NCBI GenBank assembly: GCA_013399115.1
Contig: VXAA01004297.1
Span: forward strand, 187,892 to 251,891
Direction of reading: 5' to 3'
DNA: 64,000 nt
Origin: Anseranas semipalmata
Taxonomy: Eukaryota; Chordata; Aves; Anseriformes; Anseranatidae
Position numbers and translations under genes: made by a program. Numbering within the stretch: position 1 is the first letter of the stretch; each line of letters starts with the position of its first letter. The notes under the pieces are model-generated. The model saw only the letters and a program-made list of their open reading frames with translations. It had not been told where the DNA came from and made no database searches. Below, one piece after another: positions 35,384-48,541 of this stretch.

Positions 35384-38300
35384 GCGGCCCGGCCCCGCTG
35401 CGCTGGCTTCGCAGCGCTTCCGCTTTCCTTGCCTTCGTGTCCGTGCGTGTGTGTACGCGCGCAGGGATCGGCTCTGGTTCTGTGCCGCCGTGGTGCTGGG
35501 GGCTGCCTTCGTGTGGCGTGGGCCACCACGAACAAACAAGAGAAACACACACACAGACCCTATGGAAGGGGCAGGCACACACGCTATGTATATATAAACA
35601 TGCATATGTGCTTTGATAACGGAGAATGGACGTGGCTCAGAGCCTTGTTTGACCTTTCCCGACTGTGTGCCACCAGTTTGGGTTATTTGTGCAGCTTTAG
35701 AAACTCCAAACGACGGCCTCCGATGAAAAGCTTGCCTATGTAAATGTTGCAGCATTTCTGCTAATTTCCTTGATTCTCAGAGTATCTTTGAGCTCCTGTT
35801 TCTTAAAGGACTGGAGGGGAGGAGGGGATGCCTGTGTTGCTCACAACCCGACACACAGCCACAGTCCTAAGGAATTGCTGGTGGAGCGGGCAGGGGAGGA
35901 CAGGGCTGGCTGAAGGCTTGTCTGGTCTGCACTCTGCCATGCCATGCACAGGTGCCTGGGACAGCCATCAAGGAGACACCCAGCAGGGTGGACCAGCGGG
36001 TGAGTTAATTCACCCAGCAGCTGACCAGACCCAGCACTGAGCACTTAGGCCACATAATGTAATCCTTAGGTAAGGTTATTTTAATTTATTTTTCTGTATT
36101 TTCTACATTACATAAGACATTCTTAGTTTTATATAAACATATGTTAATTTATGACATAAATACTATATATTACATTTTTATGAACTCTATATATTTAAAA
36201 TGTAAGTTGTTCATCAAGCTTTCTCATTCCTAAGTCTAATTCCTACTTGTCTCATCCTGTAGATATCCTAAGAGCACAATTATAAGATCAAGGCTTGTGA
36301 CAAGCACAGCTGGAGAAGAAATCCCAGTTCCCTCTTTTTATTTAAAATTACTCATGGTTAGGGTAATCAGGTTGTAAATGACCCAGGTTCAGTTTCTTTT
36401 CTGCCACAAGGGAGTTCAAACGTATCTCCCATTTCCCAGGTTAATATTCCAAGCAAATTACTTTTGTGGGCCTAATTCCATTCCTTTGCATGAGAGAATA
36501 TTTAAAAGCCTTTGCCCATTTAATCCTCATCTTCCTTGAGAACACTGCAGAAGCTACACGATGAGTAGGAGTCGCGGTGTGCTTTGTGATCTGTTTAAAT
36601 CCCTCATCTTACTCTACCTTCATGACTACAAAACCTGCTGATTCAAAGAAATTTTAGCAGGTGCTCTGCCACTTTGTCCAAAGAACATTTCAGTGTATGT
36701 GATGCTGTATGCTGTGGTGCTCCCTCTTTTCTGGCTCAAAGGTGACATGGAGAAACAGTTTGTAGGCTGCATTATTCATTCAATACAGTGGCTCTTTTGG
36801 AGCAGGTATAACCATGGGTTATATCACAGGAATGGCCATGGTCCATGAGATCCAATTTTGGCTTGGGCAAAACTTATCTTCTCTAATTTAACGAGAACTT
36901 CAGTGGGAATTTGGCTGAGAATTTCACTTCTTGGGTTCCCCTGCTGCAGGTTTCACAGCCATAGCTAACAACGCAGGGGGTGTGTTTTTAGTACCAGAAG
37001 AACAAGTATCACAGGTTTTATCAGCAGAAATTCCAAGATTATGCAAGACACCGGAAACACGACTACTTCAGAGATCAGTGAATCAACAGAATCTAAAGCA
37101 AAGAACAGCCTGTGGATTTTTCACTGAGAATTTCTTGTAATAAGAAAATACAAAGAAAAAAATAGAGAGTTGTCACAAACTGCTGGAGGAATGTGTCACT
37201 CACTGAAAAATATGATCCCCCTTTTTTATCAGAAACTCTTTGGAATAACTTTTGTTATTATTGTGGTGGTTCTCAACTTTTTCTGCTAATGTCTGGGCTG
37301 CTAGGATTGCCTCCTTCTTTTGGGGATTCACAACTCTTGTAGTTTACTCGATCATTTTGGAAACAAACTTTTAAAAGGCCCTTATATCCTACATGTCAAT
37401 GGCTAGTGCATTCTCCCAGTATATTCCCTCCTTTGCTTGGGGGTCCTGAAACCTGCTTTTGTCAGAGTAGTGCCTAAGATGCCAAGCTGTGGGGAGGCTA
37501 TTCCACTTTGTGTGGAACAGATAAATATTACTTGCTGTGGAGGGTGAAAGCACACAGTTAAGGATTGCTCATCTGCATAGTGTTTAGGGTATTAACTGGA
37601 AGCTGACATCCATTCACTGCTAATAATGATTTTAACTTTTTTTTAAAAATTACTGTTTAATATAAGCTAGGCAAACATTATTTGCAGCAGAAACAGGAAC
37701 TCAAATCTACCTTCTTGCAGGTGAGTTCCCTGATATGGAAATATATGAAATATAGAAAGTGTCTTGTAAATTAATGCTGTCTTTTTCTCTCTTGGAGGAA
37801 CTTTGTGACAAATTTCATTTTGGGGGGGAAATACCATGCTGATAAGTAGCCCTGAGACTGGTGTTTTGGTCATTTTTCTAGAACTGAGAGGTATGGGTGA
37901 GGACTTCATCAGGTGGAGGCAGAAATTGATTTAAAGTCTCCTACCTCCCAGATGACAGTATAGTGATCACTGGTAACCATTTGCCCCCCTGCGCCCAGCA
38001 GGTATATCAACTGTGCCTGAGAACTTCTTGGACATAAAACAGGTAAAGGATTACGGTTTGAGAAGACTGATGCTACCTTGGCTTGAGGAGATCTGAGAAA
38101 TGCAGTACTGCTGGGTATAAGGTACTTCTGTAAATGACTGGAGGCCAATTTTTAGAGAGCTTTGATCCTAAAAACGGAAGGGACTGTGTGCTTTCTCAAT
38201 ACAACGAGAGCAGAGCAGGATTACAGCTGAAGGGGAAGATGAGCACATCAAGTGCCCTTCGTCCTTCTGTAGATCTTAAGCTTCCTTGGCCACAGGGACA

Positions 38301-41300
38301 CGTCATTGACCACGTTACCTGTGGGACTGGTGGGAGTGGAGGCATGGCATGAGCTTCCCTCAGCCCGTGATGACGGATGGCAGCATGGCCAGCAAGGTGC
38401 CAGGGCAGAGATCCTGCTGGCTTCGTGCGCTCGTTCCCGAGGCACAATTCTCCGGCAGGTAGACGTGGCTGGGGACCATGGCGGGAGCTGTGCTGCAGCC
38501 CGGGGTTGCTGCTGGGCAGGGTGGCATGTGGCGTGTGCTTCTCGCCCGGGTCACGGCACGGCAGCTGCTCCAGGAAGAGCCTGTCCTCCTGCGTACAAGC
38601 CAATTCACTGCCTGAGTAAACAGTCCGTGCAGTGTTTGGAGTAACCACACAGCATGCGCAAACTGAGCTGGTTGTGCTATTGCTGTATTTGGTTTTATGA
38701 CTTGCACATCTGTTGGTTGCCTTTTTTTTTTTTAATCTTTGCTCAGGAATTAGCTTCAGCACCTCCCATGACTGTATGAACAGCCTCAAGTTAATATTTA
38801 ACACAATTCCATTCAGGCTTTTCGTACACTACCAAGAGACCTATGTGCTTTTTCACACTATTTCAGGTGGTGCTAGAAATGTGCAAGAGGTCCAGTATCT
38901 GACTCACCAAATTAAAAAGAAAAAGGAATGACTGAATGACATAAAAAGAGGTCTGTCAGGTGAAGACTGCTACTAAATCTAAGAAGAAAATGCTGAAAAG
39001 ATTATACAGCCGTCGGTGTATATTTAAGGCGAAATTCAGCTCAGCTGACCCCTTTGCCTAGGCAACAGGGCAGAGCCTTCAGAGAAGGAAGTGTGCCAAG
39101 GGAGATGTGGCGATGCCTTGCAGCAAACATAAAACAGGCTCCTCCAGGAGGAAGAGGGGGCACGTGGCACCAGCTAGCACAGGCTGAGCAGTGAAGGCCT
39201 TGGGAGCGGCTGAATTGATGACTGTTTTCAGGAGTTGCTATATGTAAGGTTTCTGTGGCGTCTCTGGTGAATTTTAAACCAACACAAAGGAAAGTGTGGG
39301 AGGATTGCTGCCGGCCTGGCCCACGTCTGCCACGTTTGGAGCAGGCTGCACCAATTAGTCTGTTCAGCCCTCGGGGTGTAATAATGTAATTGTTGTTACC
39401 ATTAGTACCAATTACAGGAATTAGAAAGAAACAAACCTTTATACGGGAGAAAGTAGAATATGTTTGTGGATAAAACAAAGGGGAGTGCTTTCTTTTAGTA
39501 GCTCTATGACCCCCAAATCAATTAAGCTGGTTACTTGTTCCGCAGTCAGCATGGTCAGTAATAAAGAGTTTCACTGTAGTTCCAAGCTTAAATACCACTC
39601 TTGGTGATCACTGTTTTTTGAGAGATTTCAGATCAAACTAATCTGGGTACTGACCTATTCTAGAGCATCCTGGAGTAGACTTAAATCAGTAAGTGAAGGA
39701 AGCTAGGGGAAGTTGAGTGCTGTCCAGAGGGTCTCTATGAACTGGCCAAAGAAGAATCTGTATTTTTTTTTTTTCCTCCTGAACACTCTTTTCTTGGATC
39801 TTAGACAAGAGTTAAACTAGATTTTTGAAAAAAGCTGGAAGAAAAATTTTGTGTAATAATCTATATTAAACTGATTCTAGTCTGTAAGCGGAAACACACA
39901 GACAGGCAGACCAACACAATTTGGTTATTACCAGTTAATCTGTGGTCAGATTTCTCAAGTATTCTGTCCTTGCCCAGTATCCTTCTGTGGCATGATGTAT
40001 TAACACATGCAGTCATCCACATTCATGGACAAAGATTTACCCAAGTCTAGTTCCCGATGGTGATTTTTGCGCTATTGTAAACCAAATCACGTTTATGAAA
40101 TTTGGATTATGGGGAGCCTTCTGGAACAATGCTGTAAAAGCTGCAGAGCCAATTTGGGATGCAGCTGGTGGAAATCTAGACAAGATCTGTGATGGAACTG
40201 AGGTGGTTAAATGCTTTTGAGTCTTCAATTTTTCCACAGATTTCAATTGGGAATTATGTGCCAAATTAGGAGCGAAGCAGGTATATTGAGTGTGCATTGT
40301 GCTTCTTAGGTCTTAATTTCAGTCCTTGAATTTTGTAAATGGGTATTTTTTAACTCATAGAAAAAGTATTTATCATAATAATCCCCCCCCAGCTAGTACT
40401 ATAGGGATTGCTCTACCAGATGTCTGACGCTGTCCCCAATCAGGCTCCATGGAAGTGCTGCTTATAAAGGGGGTTTCTCAAGAATCCTTTCATTTCTGGA
40501 ATTTTATGCCCTGAAGTTATAAGAAAACTTCCTTGTTTTAGCTTTTTATCCTGCTTTATCAATGTGATCTAACTGCAACCGTGACTGTTTCCCGTAAAGG
40601 TTTAAGCCTTCCTAGATGTCAAAATACTTTGGTCTTGGGTATGAAATAGTGTATCTTAGCTTGACAAATAAATTATGAATTGTTTTACAAAAATTCTGAT
40701 TATTTGTTTTAAATCCGGAGCTTTTAAGTTTCATCCCCTACTCCCGGTATTGGAAGGAGGAGGAGGTGGCAGAGCCGAGTTTCCCTGCTCTGCATCGCCA
40801 TCCTTCTCTCGTGACCACTCCTTACACTAACCAGTCTGAGGGAAAAATCTCGGCCCCACTGCCAATCAAGCTCATAGACCCCGCTTCTGAGGAATATTCC
40901 CATCAAAATAAGAAAAAATCCCAAGCTGGTGAAAAGTTGTCCTCTAATACACAGGATTTTCAAGCAGCAGAGGAAGTGGGACTGGGGCAAAGCGATGCCT
41001 GAGCGCGTTGTATCGTCTCCACCTACCCCTTGGGACCTAACTCGTGCCTCTTGCTCTGGGGTCAGAACAACCAGTGCCTGGCAGGAAATGGGTGAAAAGA
41101 TTGTGAAAGGAGGAGGCATCAGCTGGTGATTCGTGCTGGAAGGTGGCGAGCGAGTAACCTTGCTCCATTTTATGGTAGTGCTTCACCTGCAAGTGCCCGC
41201 TGTGAGTGAAATTGCCTGGGCTGGTGCTGCACTTTATCAATTTCACTCTCAGCAGGCTCCGCAGGTGAAGCATTTCATTGCGGGGGTCGGACTCTGCTCT

Positions 41301-42494
41301 CCCCTTGACAGCCTGAAATAGAAAGTGGGGAAAGGAAAGAAGGTAATAAATGGCCGGAGAAAAGCAAAAGCAGGACAGAGAGCGGCAAGAAGCAGAACGC
41401 ACGTTAAATGGCAGCGGCAAGTCAGTGCACCTAACCCTCTAACTCTGGTGGGATCTGACACTTGAGAGAGCTTTACTTAGCTGTTTTAAACTTTACACGT
41501 AGAAATAAAAGAAGTAAAAGAGCTTTACAGCTAGAAGTGAAAAATAATGGTGAATTTTTATATTGCCATGTTGAAAATACCATGTAAGATGATGTTGGTA
41601 AAACTAGAAGATAATTTTCTCAGTCTTCACCCTAACAGAGACATACGGTGTCTGTTTCTGGGAGAAATCCAGGCAAAAATGTATATATTTTTTCCTGTTT
41701 TTCTAAATTCTGCATTTCAGAATTTATATGCCTTGACTTTTTTATTGTTGTTGTTGCCTTTTCTTAAGCAAACCTGCGCATGACTTTCCGTGTTGCTGAT
41801 GCCATTTCCCTTGGCTTCAGAGAGAAGCTCAGCATCCAAGATCAGAACCAAGCAAAACTGGTAACCACATCTGAACGTTTGACTGCTGCTGACTGGGGAG
41901 AGAATCCCCGTTGATTCACAGACAGGGACGTCAGTGCAGCGTTAAAGTTCACAGATCTGTCTGTTTCCAGTCAGTTACATCCTACAGCTTACAGGAAGAA
42001 GGGACAGCACAGAGCTGAAGCGTTTGAGCTGGCTTCCAGCTCCTATGGGAATTTCCTGCTTGGAAGTCATTGCAGAGCTGCAAGCCCATCGCTTCAGCTG
42101 CAGTGAGCTGATTCCCTGAACCAGGTCCCGGCACGCAGCAGACTCGCACTCCATGGCTTGGGGAAGTGATGCACATCCCTCCTGTAGGATACATCTGACA
42201 GCATCAGAAACTCTGTCCTAGTTATGTGTTTGGGAGGCAACTGCCCCATGCAGCCCGTCCCTGAAGTTCTGGGGTTAAAGAGCAGCTTTTTGTTTCAGTG
42301 CGTGCCCAGTGACGGGAGGCTGTACCTGCTGGCTAATGTGGGAAAACCGTTTGAAAGGCTGCTGCTGGAGGAAGGCGATCTGGGTGGAAACGATCACAAA
42401 TCAGCACAGCTCTCGAGCTTCAGGAGAGAAGGGAGTGAAAGCAATGGAATAATGAACTTAAAACAGAAGACTTCAACCCACTCAAAGAATTGGT
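35378..42494. other. intergenic region upstream of TM9SF2, proximal part
   Basis: Immediately upstream of the start lies the CpG-island edge with an alternating purine-pyrimidine tract (about 35,434-35,466). Beyond 36 kb it is unique and moderately AT-rich with no recognised gene; open frames (e.g. 38,196-38,804 minus) show no family resemblance. A long imperfect palindrome lies at 41,179-41,272. GPR183, GPR18 and UBAC2, expected on this side by synteny, are not present. Confidence 0.6.
41179..41272. ncRNA. candidate pre-miRNA-like hairpin (94 nt) or relic palindromic element
   Basis: Arms: TGCTTCACCTGC (41179-41190) pairs perfectly with GCAGGTGAAGCA (41261-41272); GCTG (41199-41202) with CAGC (41250-41253); GAGTGAAATTG (41204-41214) with CAATTTCACTC (41238-41248). 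Between them are a small internal loop (8 x 7 nt, partly pairable) and a 1 x 1 mismatch; the terminal loop is 23 nt (41215-41237). The geometry fits a miRNA precursor on either strand but equally a decayed MITE. I do not recognise the sequence as a known miRNA. Confidence 0.4.
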
Positions 42495-42785
42495 AAATGC
42501 AGTCTTGTGGAAAGGAATTTTAATGGGAAAGGGCGCCCTGGAGAACTGTCGGTTCCTAAAAGAGACGCTGACGATCCGATGAAAAACTGCCGTGATGCAG
42601 GAGACTCGCAGCGAGAATGGGGAGAGACCACTATGGCTGCAAAAGAAGATCTTTAATGACCCGATGATAAAAAAGATAGTGCAAAAGGTGTCTTCGTTTT
42701 TGCAGGCAGGCAATACAAGCAAAGCTTTTAACACTGTCCCACGTGACGCTCCTGTGGGCGTGCTGGGGAAATGTGGTCTTCATTA
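42495..42785 (+). mobile_element. degenerate CR1-like LINE fragment
   Basis: The plus strand encodes NTSKAFNTVPRDAPVGVLGK followed by CGLH, resembling the CR1 reverse-transcriptase block with consensus close to DFSKAFDTV-H-LV-KL-KCGL. Upstream sequence (GKGALENCRFLKETL) also looks LINE-like. Strongly decayed, so limits are approximate. Confidence 0.45.
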
Positions 42786-44962
42786 AACTCCAATAAAGTC
42801 AGAAAGAGGAGGCAAGGGATCGGGCAAGCGTGTGGAAGACAGAAGAGGAAGAAAGAGGGGTGGAGAGAGAGGAGCACAAAATAGGGTACCTTTTTTTACT
42901 CTGAGAATAACAAAATGATCCAAATTTAAAAACCATATAATATTACACATCTAGTGTTGTAGTTTCATGCATACTCCTTTGTCTTCACAGCAGTGGTGTG
43001 TGATGGTAAATGGAACCTGATTTGCAAGACCGATAAATACAGACCTGACCTATGCTAATGAAAAGATTAAGATCCTTTCCATGAAGCTCTTTGTTTTCTC
43101 AAATGAAGGAGAAAAGCAAGCAAAACCGTTGCAACTGCTCGGATGAAGTTCCCTTTTACATTCTAAAGAGCAGGGTCTTTGAGTACCAAAATTTGAATGA
43201 TGAAAAAAATCACGAGGTGCAATTTTATAAAGGGTAGACTATAGGGATTCTCCAATATGTAGTTTCATCAGCTACCACCCACAAACTGTTTTAATAACGT
43301 TATTTGCCCTCATTTGCAACCAAATGTCTTTCGTAGGTGCCGCCGTTGCCCTTTGCAAAGTGGTTTGTTAGGAGCACTTGGATGATTCAGGGGAAGGGGA
43401 GCACCAGGAGTGGATGATCTTCCTATTCACTTTTGTATAATATCTCCTTGCAGAACTGGGCCCAGCCTTTACTTCACGTGCTTCTAATATTTTTATCAGT
43501 GTGTCCCAATCAGTAACAAAATGGAGGTTACTCTAAAACTTAATTAAAATAACAATCAATGAGATTAGGATGTCAAAAGTCGATCTAAAACATCAGCCAG
43601 GAGAGTTATTATCTCTGTTATTGTGCGTATCAAATTCATTGTAAATTAAAGGAATTCTGGAAATTTCAAATTAGATCCTGATTTATATCTTGCATACCCC
43701 ACCAAAGCTAGTAAGGTTATGTGGATTGCAGATAAACACAAAATTGCTGCTTTGGCTTCTGACTGGTGGGAGGAAGGCTGATCAGATGTGAAAAGATCAG
43801 TGCGTGTAATTTACATAGAGAAGAGACACAAATGTAAAGAAAGTTTTGGTGAAAAGATAAAGGTGTTCTCAGTGACCTTTTCTCTGGAAATTGCAGTACG
43901 TTTCCTGGGAGGATCACCTGACATACCACGCACCATCACCATGCAGACATGTAGGAGCAGAAAATAGAGGCTGTCGTGAAAAGAATCTCACCTAATGTGT
44001 TAGTTTGCTAACAAGGCAAATCTCAGGATACTTACAATGAAGATCATCTGTAAACACTCCTGCGTGGCGGGTAGGTCTGTAAAGGTTACTTCGGACTGCT
44101 CAGGAAGAGACATTTGCTTTCCATTCTTAGATTTGAACAAGAAGAAATACAGTGCTGTGCCACCATGAAGATGAAAGGTGGCACAACCCCAATCTGCCAG
44201 GACCAAGATTTTTACAAGTGAGCTTTCTTCAGATTAAGCAGTCTCCTACTAGTGTGGCTTTGTAATGTGCAGAACACCTGAATTAAAATAGTAGAAGATT
44301 TAAGTGTGGAAAGAGTGGTTACTACTCTGACATTATACAGTGCTGTTGCCTGCCAAGCTGTATTCAGAGATACCAAAGCTGGATATATGGATACTATACG
44401 GTATGTGGATGTTTGAGAATGCTGGTTTTGGATGATTTTTTACACCGTTCCCTCTTCACGATGAGTGAGTGAGCGCAGAAGGGTAGCCTGATAGGCTGAC
44501 AGTGCATACGGCTGCAGTCTACGAGTTCGTATGGACCACAGTGCCTCTTAGCACTGTATTTGTGACTGGAGCACATCGTATGCTCCGGGAGCTTTGCAAG
44601 CCAAAAGAAGAGCAGTCTGTGGTGGCTCAGCCTGCCAAGAATTGGGAATCTGGAAGCAATTACAGACAATCAATGGATGAGTCTGCTAGTGCCTCAGCAC
44701 CTCTGATGCAGCGGAAACAGCTTAATAAAGGACGTCTTTATATTTGTGTGATCTGGCTGAATGAAAAATACATGCAGCTGAATATGCAACCCATACATTC
44801 ATTGCTCCGAGTTGTGTGACATATTTGGATTGCAGCTAGTCATGTATGTTGTGTTGGCGACTGCCGTTGCATTGATTGTTTGCAGCTTCTCGGAAATTCC
44901 ATCTGTGCTAGTGAAGTACGCCAGTACTTAAATAGATGAATTTTATGGAAAGAATTGAGATT
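42786..44962. other. intergenic, AT-rich, no gene seen
   Basis: No coding exon or recognised repeat. The 43,500-43,690 portion is rich in homeodomain-like cores (TTAATTAAAATAACAATCAAT) and is a candidate conserved non-coding element, untested. Confidence 0.5.
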
Positions 44963-45940
44963 ATAGAATCACAGAAATGTTGTTTGGGTGGGACCCTGGA
45001 GATCACCCCACTCAAAGCAGGACTACCACTAATGTTACACCGTTAGGTCAGCTGGGACTTTAGCCAAGGGTCTCCAAGGAAGGAGCCTCTACACCTCTCT
45101 GGGGCACCCAGTGGAGAAGGTTTTCCTAATGTACAGCCTGAATCTCCCCACCCACCGTGTGTGGCTGCTGCCCCTTGTTACGTCCTCTGGCACCCTTCAG
45201 GCTCCTCTTCACCACATGAAACAAGTCCAGCTCCTTCCACTTCTCTCACACCTCACCTGTGCTCCAGGCCCTGATCCATGGTGGCAGCCCTCAGCTGGAC
45301 CTCTCCAGTTTTCCACGTCCCCCCTGAAGTGGGGGTCCCAAAAGAGGAAGCTGTACTCCAGCTGCGGACATACCAGTGCCATGCAGAAATCCAGGTCAAT
45401 CTGCTGGGCACCATCCTCCCAACATCGCTGAGCGTGCAATTTACAGTTATTTGCAATGGGATCATACTCATATTCCTCTTGTTACCCACCATAACCCCCA
45501 GGTCCTTTTCAGCAGAGGTTATGATGCAGAACTTTTCACTTCTTGTTGAACTTCTTGGGGTTTCTGCTTGCCAAATCGTCAAGTTTCCCAAGGTGTACTT
45601 ATTGAAGAGCTACCGTTTGGCTTGTCAGCCACCCCCTTAATTTAGTACCATCCACAGATTTGTCTGAGGATGATACATTTGCAGATTTTGCACTCTGCCC
45701 CATCTTTCGGGTCTTTGAGGAAGATAAGGAACAATACTGGCACCCCTCTGGGGCACTCTGCTTGTTACTGGCCAGCAGCTGGGAAAAAGGTGTTGATAAC
45801 TGCCCTTTGAGCCCAGTGGTCCAGGCAGTTTTCAAACCACCTGACAGCAACAAGCATCGGACATCCAACAGACATTCAGCCCAGACTTCCTCAGCTTCTA
45901 AATTTAAGGCCATGGCAGACAGTGTCATACAACTGTCTGC
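44963..45940 (-). mobile_element. CR1 LINE fragment
   Basis: The plus strand starts with ATAGAATCACAGAAATG, the reverse complement of a CR1 3' end. Minus-strand frames contain MALVCPQLEYSFLFWDPHF and, further upstream, decayed reverse-transcriptase sequence; 45,650-45,850 matches the avian CR1 stretch coding for the post-catalytic region (plus-strand TCTGGGGCACTCTGC). Heavily mutated and 5'-truncated. Confidence 0.8.
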
Positions 45941-47236
45941 CTCTCACTCAAGGTTGCTTATCACTTCAGGTTGCCTTCTGATGCATGGGATGAGATGCAG
46001 AGACTGCAGCTGCTGCTGTTGTAACGGTATGTGGTTCATGGGCTTGCTCTTTTTGTAATTTTTCACATTTTTTCACAGGTTACTGGTGACATCGTAACAT
46101 AGCTCCAGGACCTACCAATTGCTCACAGCCCCCAGTAGTCCTTGAGCCTGTATCTCTTGATAGTACGTGCTTTGATCTCACAGGGACACGGAAAATCCCT
46201 ATTCTTCTTTCTTTCTTGATTTCCCACACCCACCTTTGTTTTTCATAAGCCTTACCTATCCATCTTCCTTCATTTCTCTTCTATCCACGTGTTCTTCCCT
46301 GAGTGGTGCCCTCATCAGGCACTGCTGCTGGCAAGCCAGCCCTGGCCCTCTCTCTGTCACTAATACGGAGCACTAGGGCTGGAGGTGTCGGGAAAAAGCC
46401 GCTCCTGTGGGTGGGGAAACGCCAACGAGAGGGCATGGCCATGGCCCACTGCCCTCTCCCCTGCTCTTTGCTACCGCACCGAGCCAAATAACGAAGCATT
46501 TGTTCTTGACAAGCAGATGGGGAGGAATTGGCAAGGAGCCCGGATTCCTTATATCTTAATCTCTGTCTACTCAGCTGTAAGTAAAGAGAATTTTATCTCA
46601 AAAGAACATAATTCCTTTGACTTTGCCACCAAATATTTGCTCACTGATATCTTTTTTCTCATACCATTCTCCAAAGGGAACAAATGGAGAGTTACATTTC
46701 CAGCTATGGAGAAAAATTATTTGTGGGCAAAGGAGTATGGACATGAGTCCATTCACTAAAAGGCAGATTACTTCTGATGAAGGTATCGTGCCACTTACTT
46801 ACAAGCTTTTATGTCTCTATAAAATGCTGTGCTGCTTCAAGTATTGCAATAGAAGGAAAGCAAGTCATTCAAGGTGTAGGGAAATGTGATCTCACGTTTG
46901 CTCCAAGGAAGTCACTTTGAGACAGATGAGCTGAGGAGTTCCTGGGTAGCGATTGCAAACTCTCATGGGAGGCTGCTCCTCTGAGGAGTCTTGGAGACTA
47001 TCCAGATCTTTCATTGCATTGGAAAGCCTGTTTTGTTACGGATGGACAAAAATATGAAATCAATAATAAGCAGGTAAGTGACATTGTATTTCAACAGGAA
47101 AGAGATCACAACCACGTTCCTTTACCTAGAGTGTGACAACAAACCTTTAAACACCCATAACCTTTTTCTTTGTCAGACAAGCTTCATGCAGCACCATGTA
47201 AGTGCAAATGCGCATTTAATTTTTCTCTCTTGGCCA

Positions 47237-47268
47237 CCTTTTTCAACCCTTTTCAACCTTTTTCAACC
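47237..47268 (+). repeat. short tandem repeat, CCTTTTTCAA units
   Basis: Three near-identical units of about 10-11 bp in direct succession. Confidence 0.8.
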
Positions 47269-47395
47269 TGGGAAGAGGGCTGGACAGGTGTAACTCCTGC
47301 AGAAGCTACGTAGCTGGGATATAGGTGAAAATCCCCCCAAGGACACCAGGTGCCTTCCCTCTTCTCCGCTTGCCCGCTATTTTGAATAAATTGCT

Positions 47396-47413
47396 GAGGG
47401 AGGGAGGGAGGGA
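47396..47413 (+). repeat. (GGGA)n microsatellite
   Basis: Four GAGG/GGGA units in a row. Confidence 0.75.
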
Positions 47414-48540
47414 CCAGTGGGGAGCTCCTGATGGATGCATCCTGGGCAATGAGCGAGGACGTCTCCTGCTAAAGGAGCCAGGCTTTGAAGTCCTGAGTTT
47501 ACCCACGTCAGCGGCACCAAGAGCCTGGTTTGTCTGATGTCACCTGGGCAGGAGCCTGCATGCAGATGGAGGGGAGGGCTGCACAGAACCCCCGCCACCT
47601 CTTGCCAGCGCTTGTCGGGGCTATATTTAGACTATAGTGTTAATGAGTAAAAGACACATCAGGAAATAGCTGCTAGTGCTGCGTGCTGTGCCTCGGGCTA
47701 CCCCAAAAACACTGGTTTCCCGCTCCCGCGCCGCTCCGAGCGGAGCAGCTGCACACGTCTGTGCCGTGCCGCCGAGCAAGAGGCTGCAAACCCGCTCAGG
47801 ACCTCGGGCTCCCAAGGAGGGCTGCTAAGCTCTCCCTGGCTGTCTGCTGATAAGCTTTGGTGCTTTGCAATTCCCCTTTCCAATTATCAGCCCTGCTCCC
47901 TGCGCCGGCTGGGCCTGATGCGTGCTGCCGGCTCTGCAGCTATGTGGGGCTTTTGGATTGAGTGATGGAGGAGCTGGGAGATATGGCAGTGCGGAGCAGG
48001 GATGTGAACCAGGCATCCAGGTGGCGTCACCTCACGGCTCTCTTCTGCAGAAGCCCTGGAGTTGTCCTCCATCCTCATGGCTGAGGATTGAGTCACCTGG
48101 ATGAACGACGCAGAAACGGTCCTTCCGTGAGCCACCTCTTGGCAAGGTCTTTTTGGCTGACAGGAGAGTGACTCACCGGAGTACCTGGGTGTGGGATGTT
48201 GTGGTGTGACCTCCATCACTTGAGGCCAAATGGCAGAAATAACCTCCTGAAATGGCTTGGGTGTAACTGACCTGTTTGGGGCCCCCTAGGTTCATATGGA
48301 CAGCCCCCCCCAAGCTCCGTTTTAAAACAATACAGTCAAAGGGAACCAAAATTGAATACCAAAACCGAGATTCCAGGTATGGTGGGCTCGATACTTTCCC
48401 TTACCACAGGCACATTCCGGCTTTTATAACATCCCCCTAAAATGATTCGCAACCCCAGTACGAATCTCACCGTCCTGCAGCCACCGGCGAGCCGCTGCCT
48501 CACCTCGCCACGGCACCGGCCCCAGGCGGGGCTGCTGGAA

Positions 48541-48541
48541 N
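48541..48541. other. single ambiguous base (N)
   Basis: An isolated N inside a CpG-rich stretch. Unlike the N at 25,737, I see no duplicated flanks. Confidence 0.95.

Larger units (their letters stand above)
35020..35480. promoter_or_regulatory. CpG-island promoter region of TM9SF2
   Basis: A sharp rise in G+C and CpG covers exon 1 and its flanks, against AT-rich sequence on the intron side. No TATA box is evident. ETS/GABP-like CGCTTCCGG (35340-35348) and CGCTTCCGC (35415-35423) and an RFX-like palindrome (35370-35383) lie inside, the usual composition of a housekeeping promoter. Confidence 0.75.

Noticed and set aside
34994..35755. 253-codon open frame on the minus strand over the CpG island
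   Set aside because: Only its middle (35,219-35,377) is TM9SF2 exon 1. The upstream part shows no homology and the downstream part reads through the intron 1 donor.
38196..38804. 202-codon open frame, minus strand
   Set aside because: No recognisable domain, no splice-compatible neighbours and several overlapping frames on both strands.
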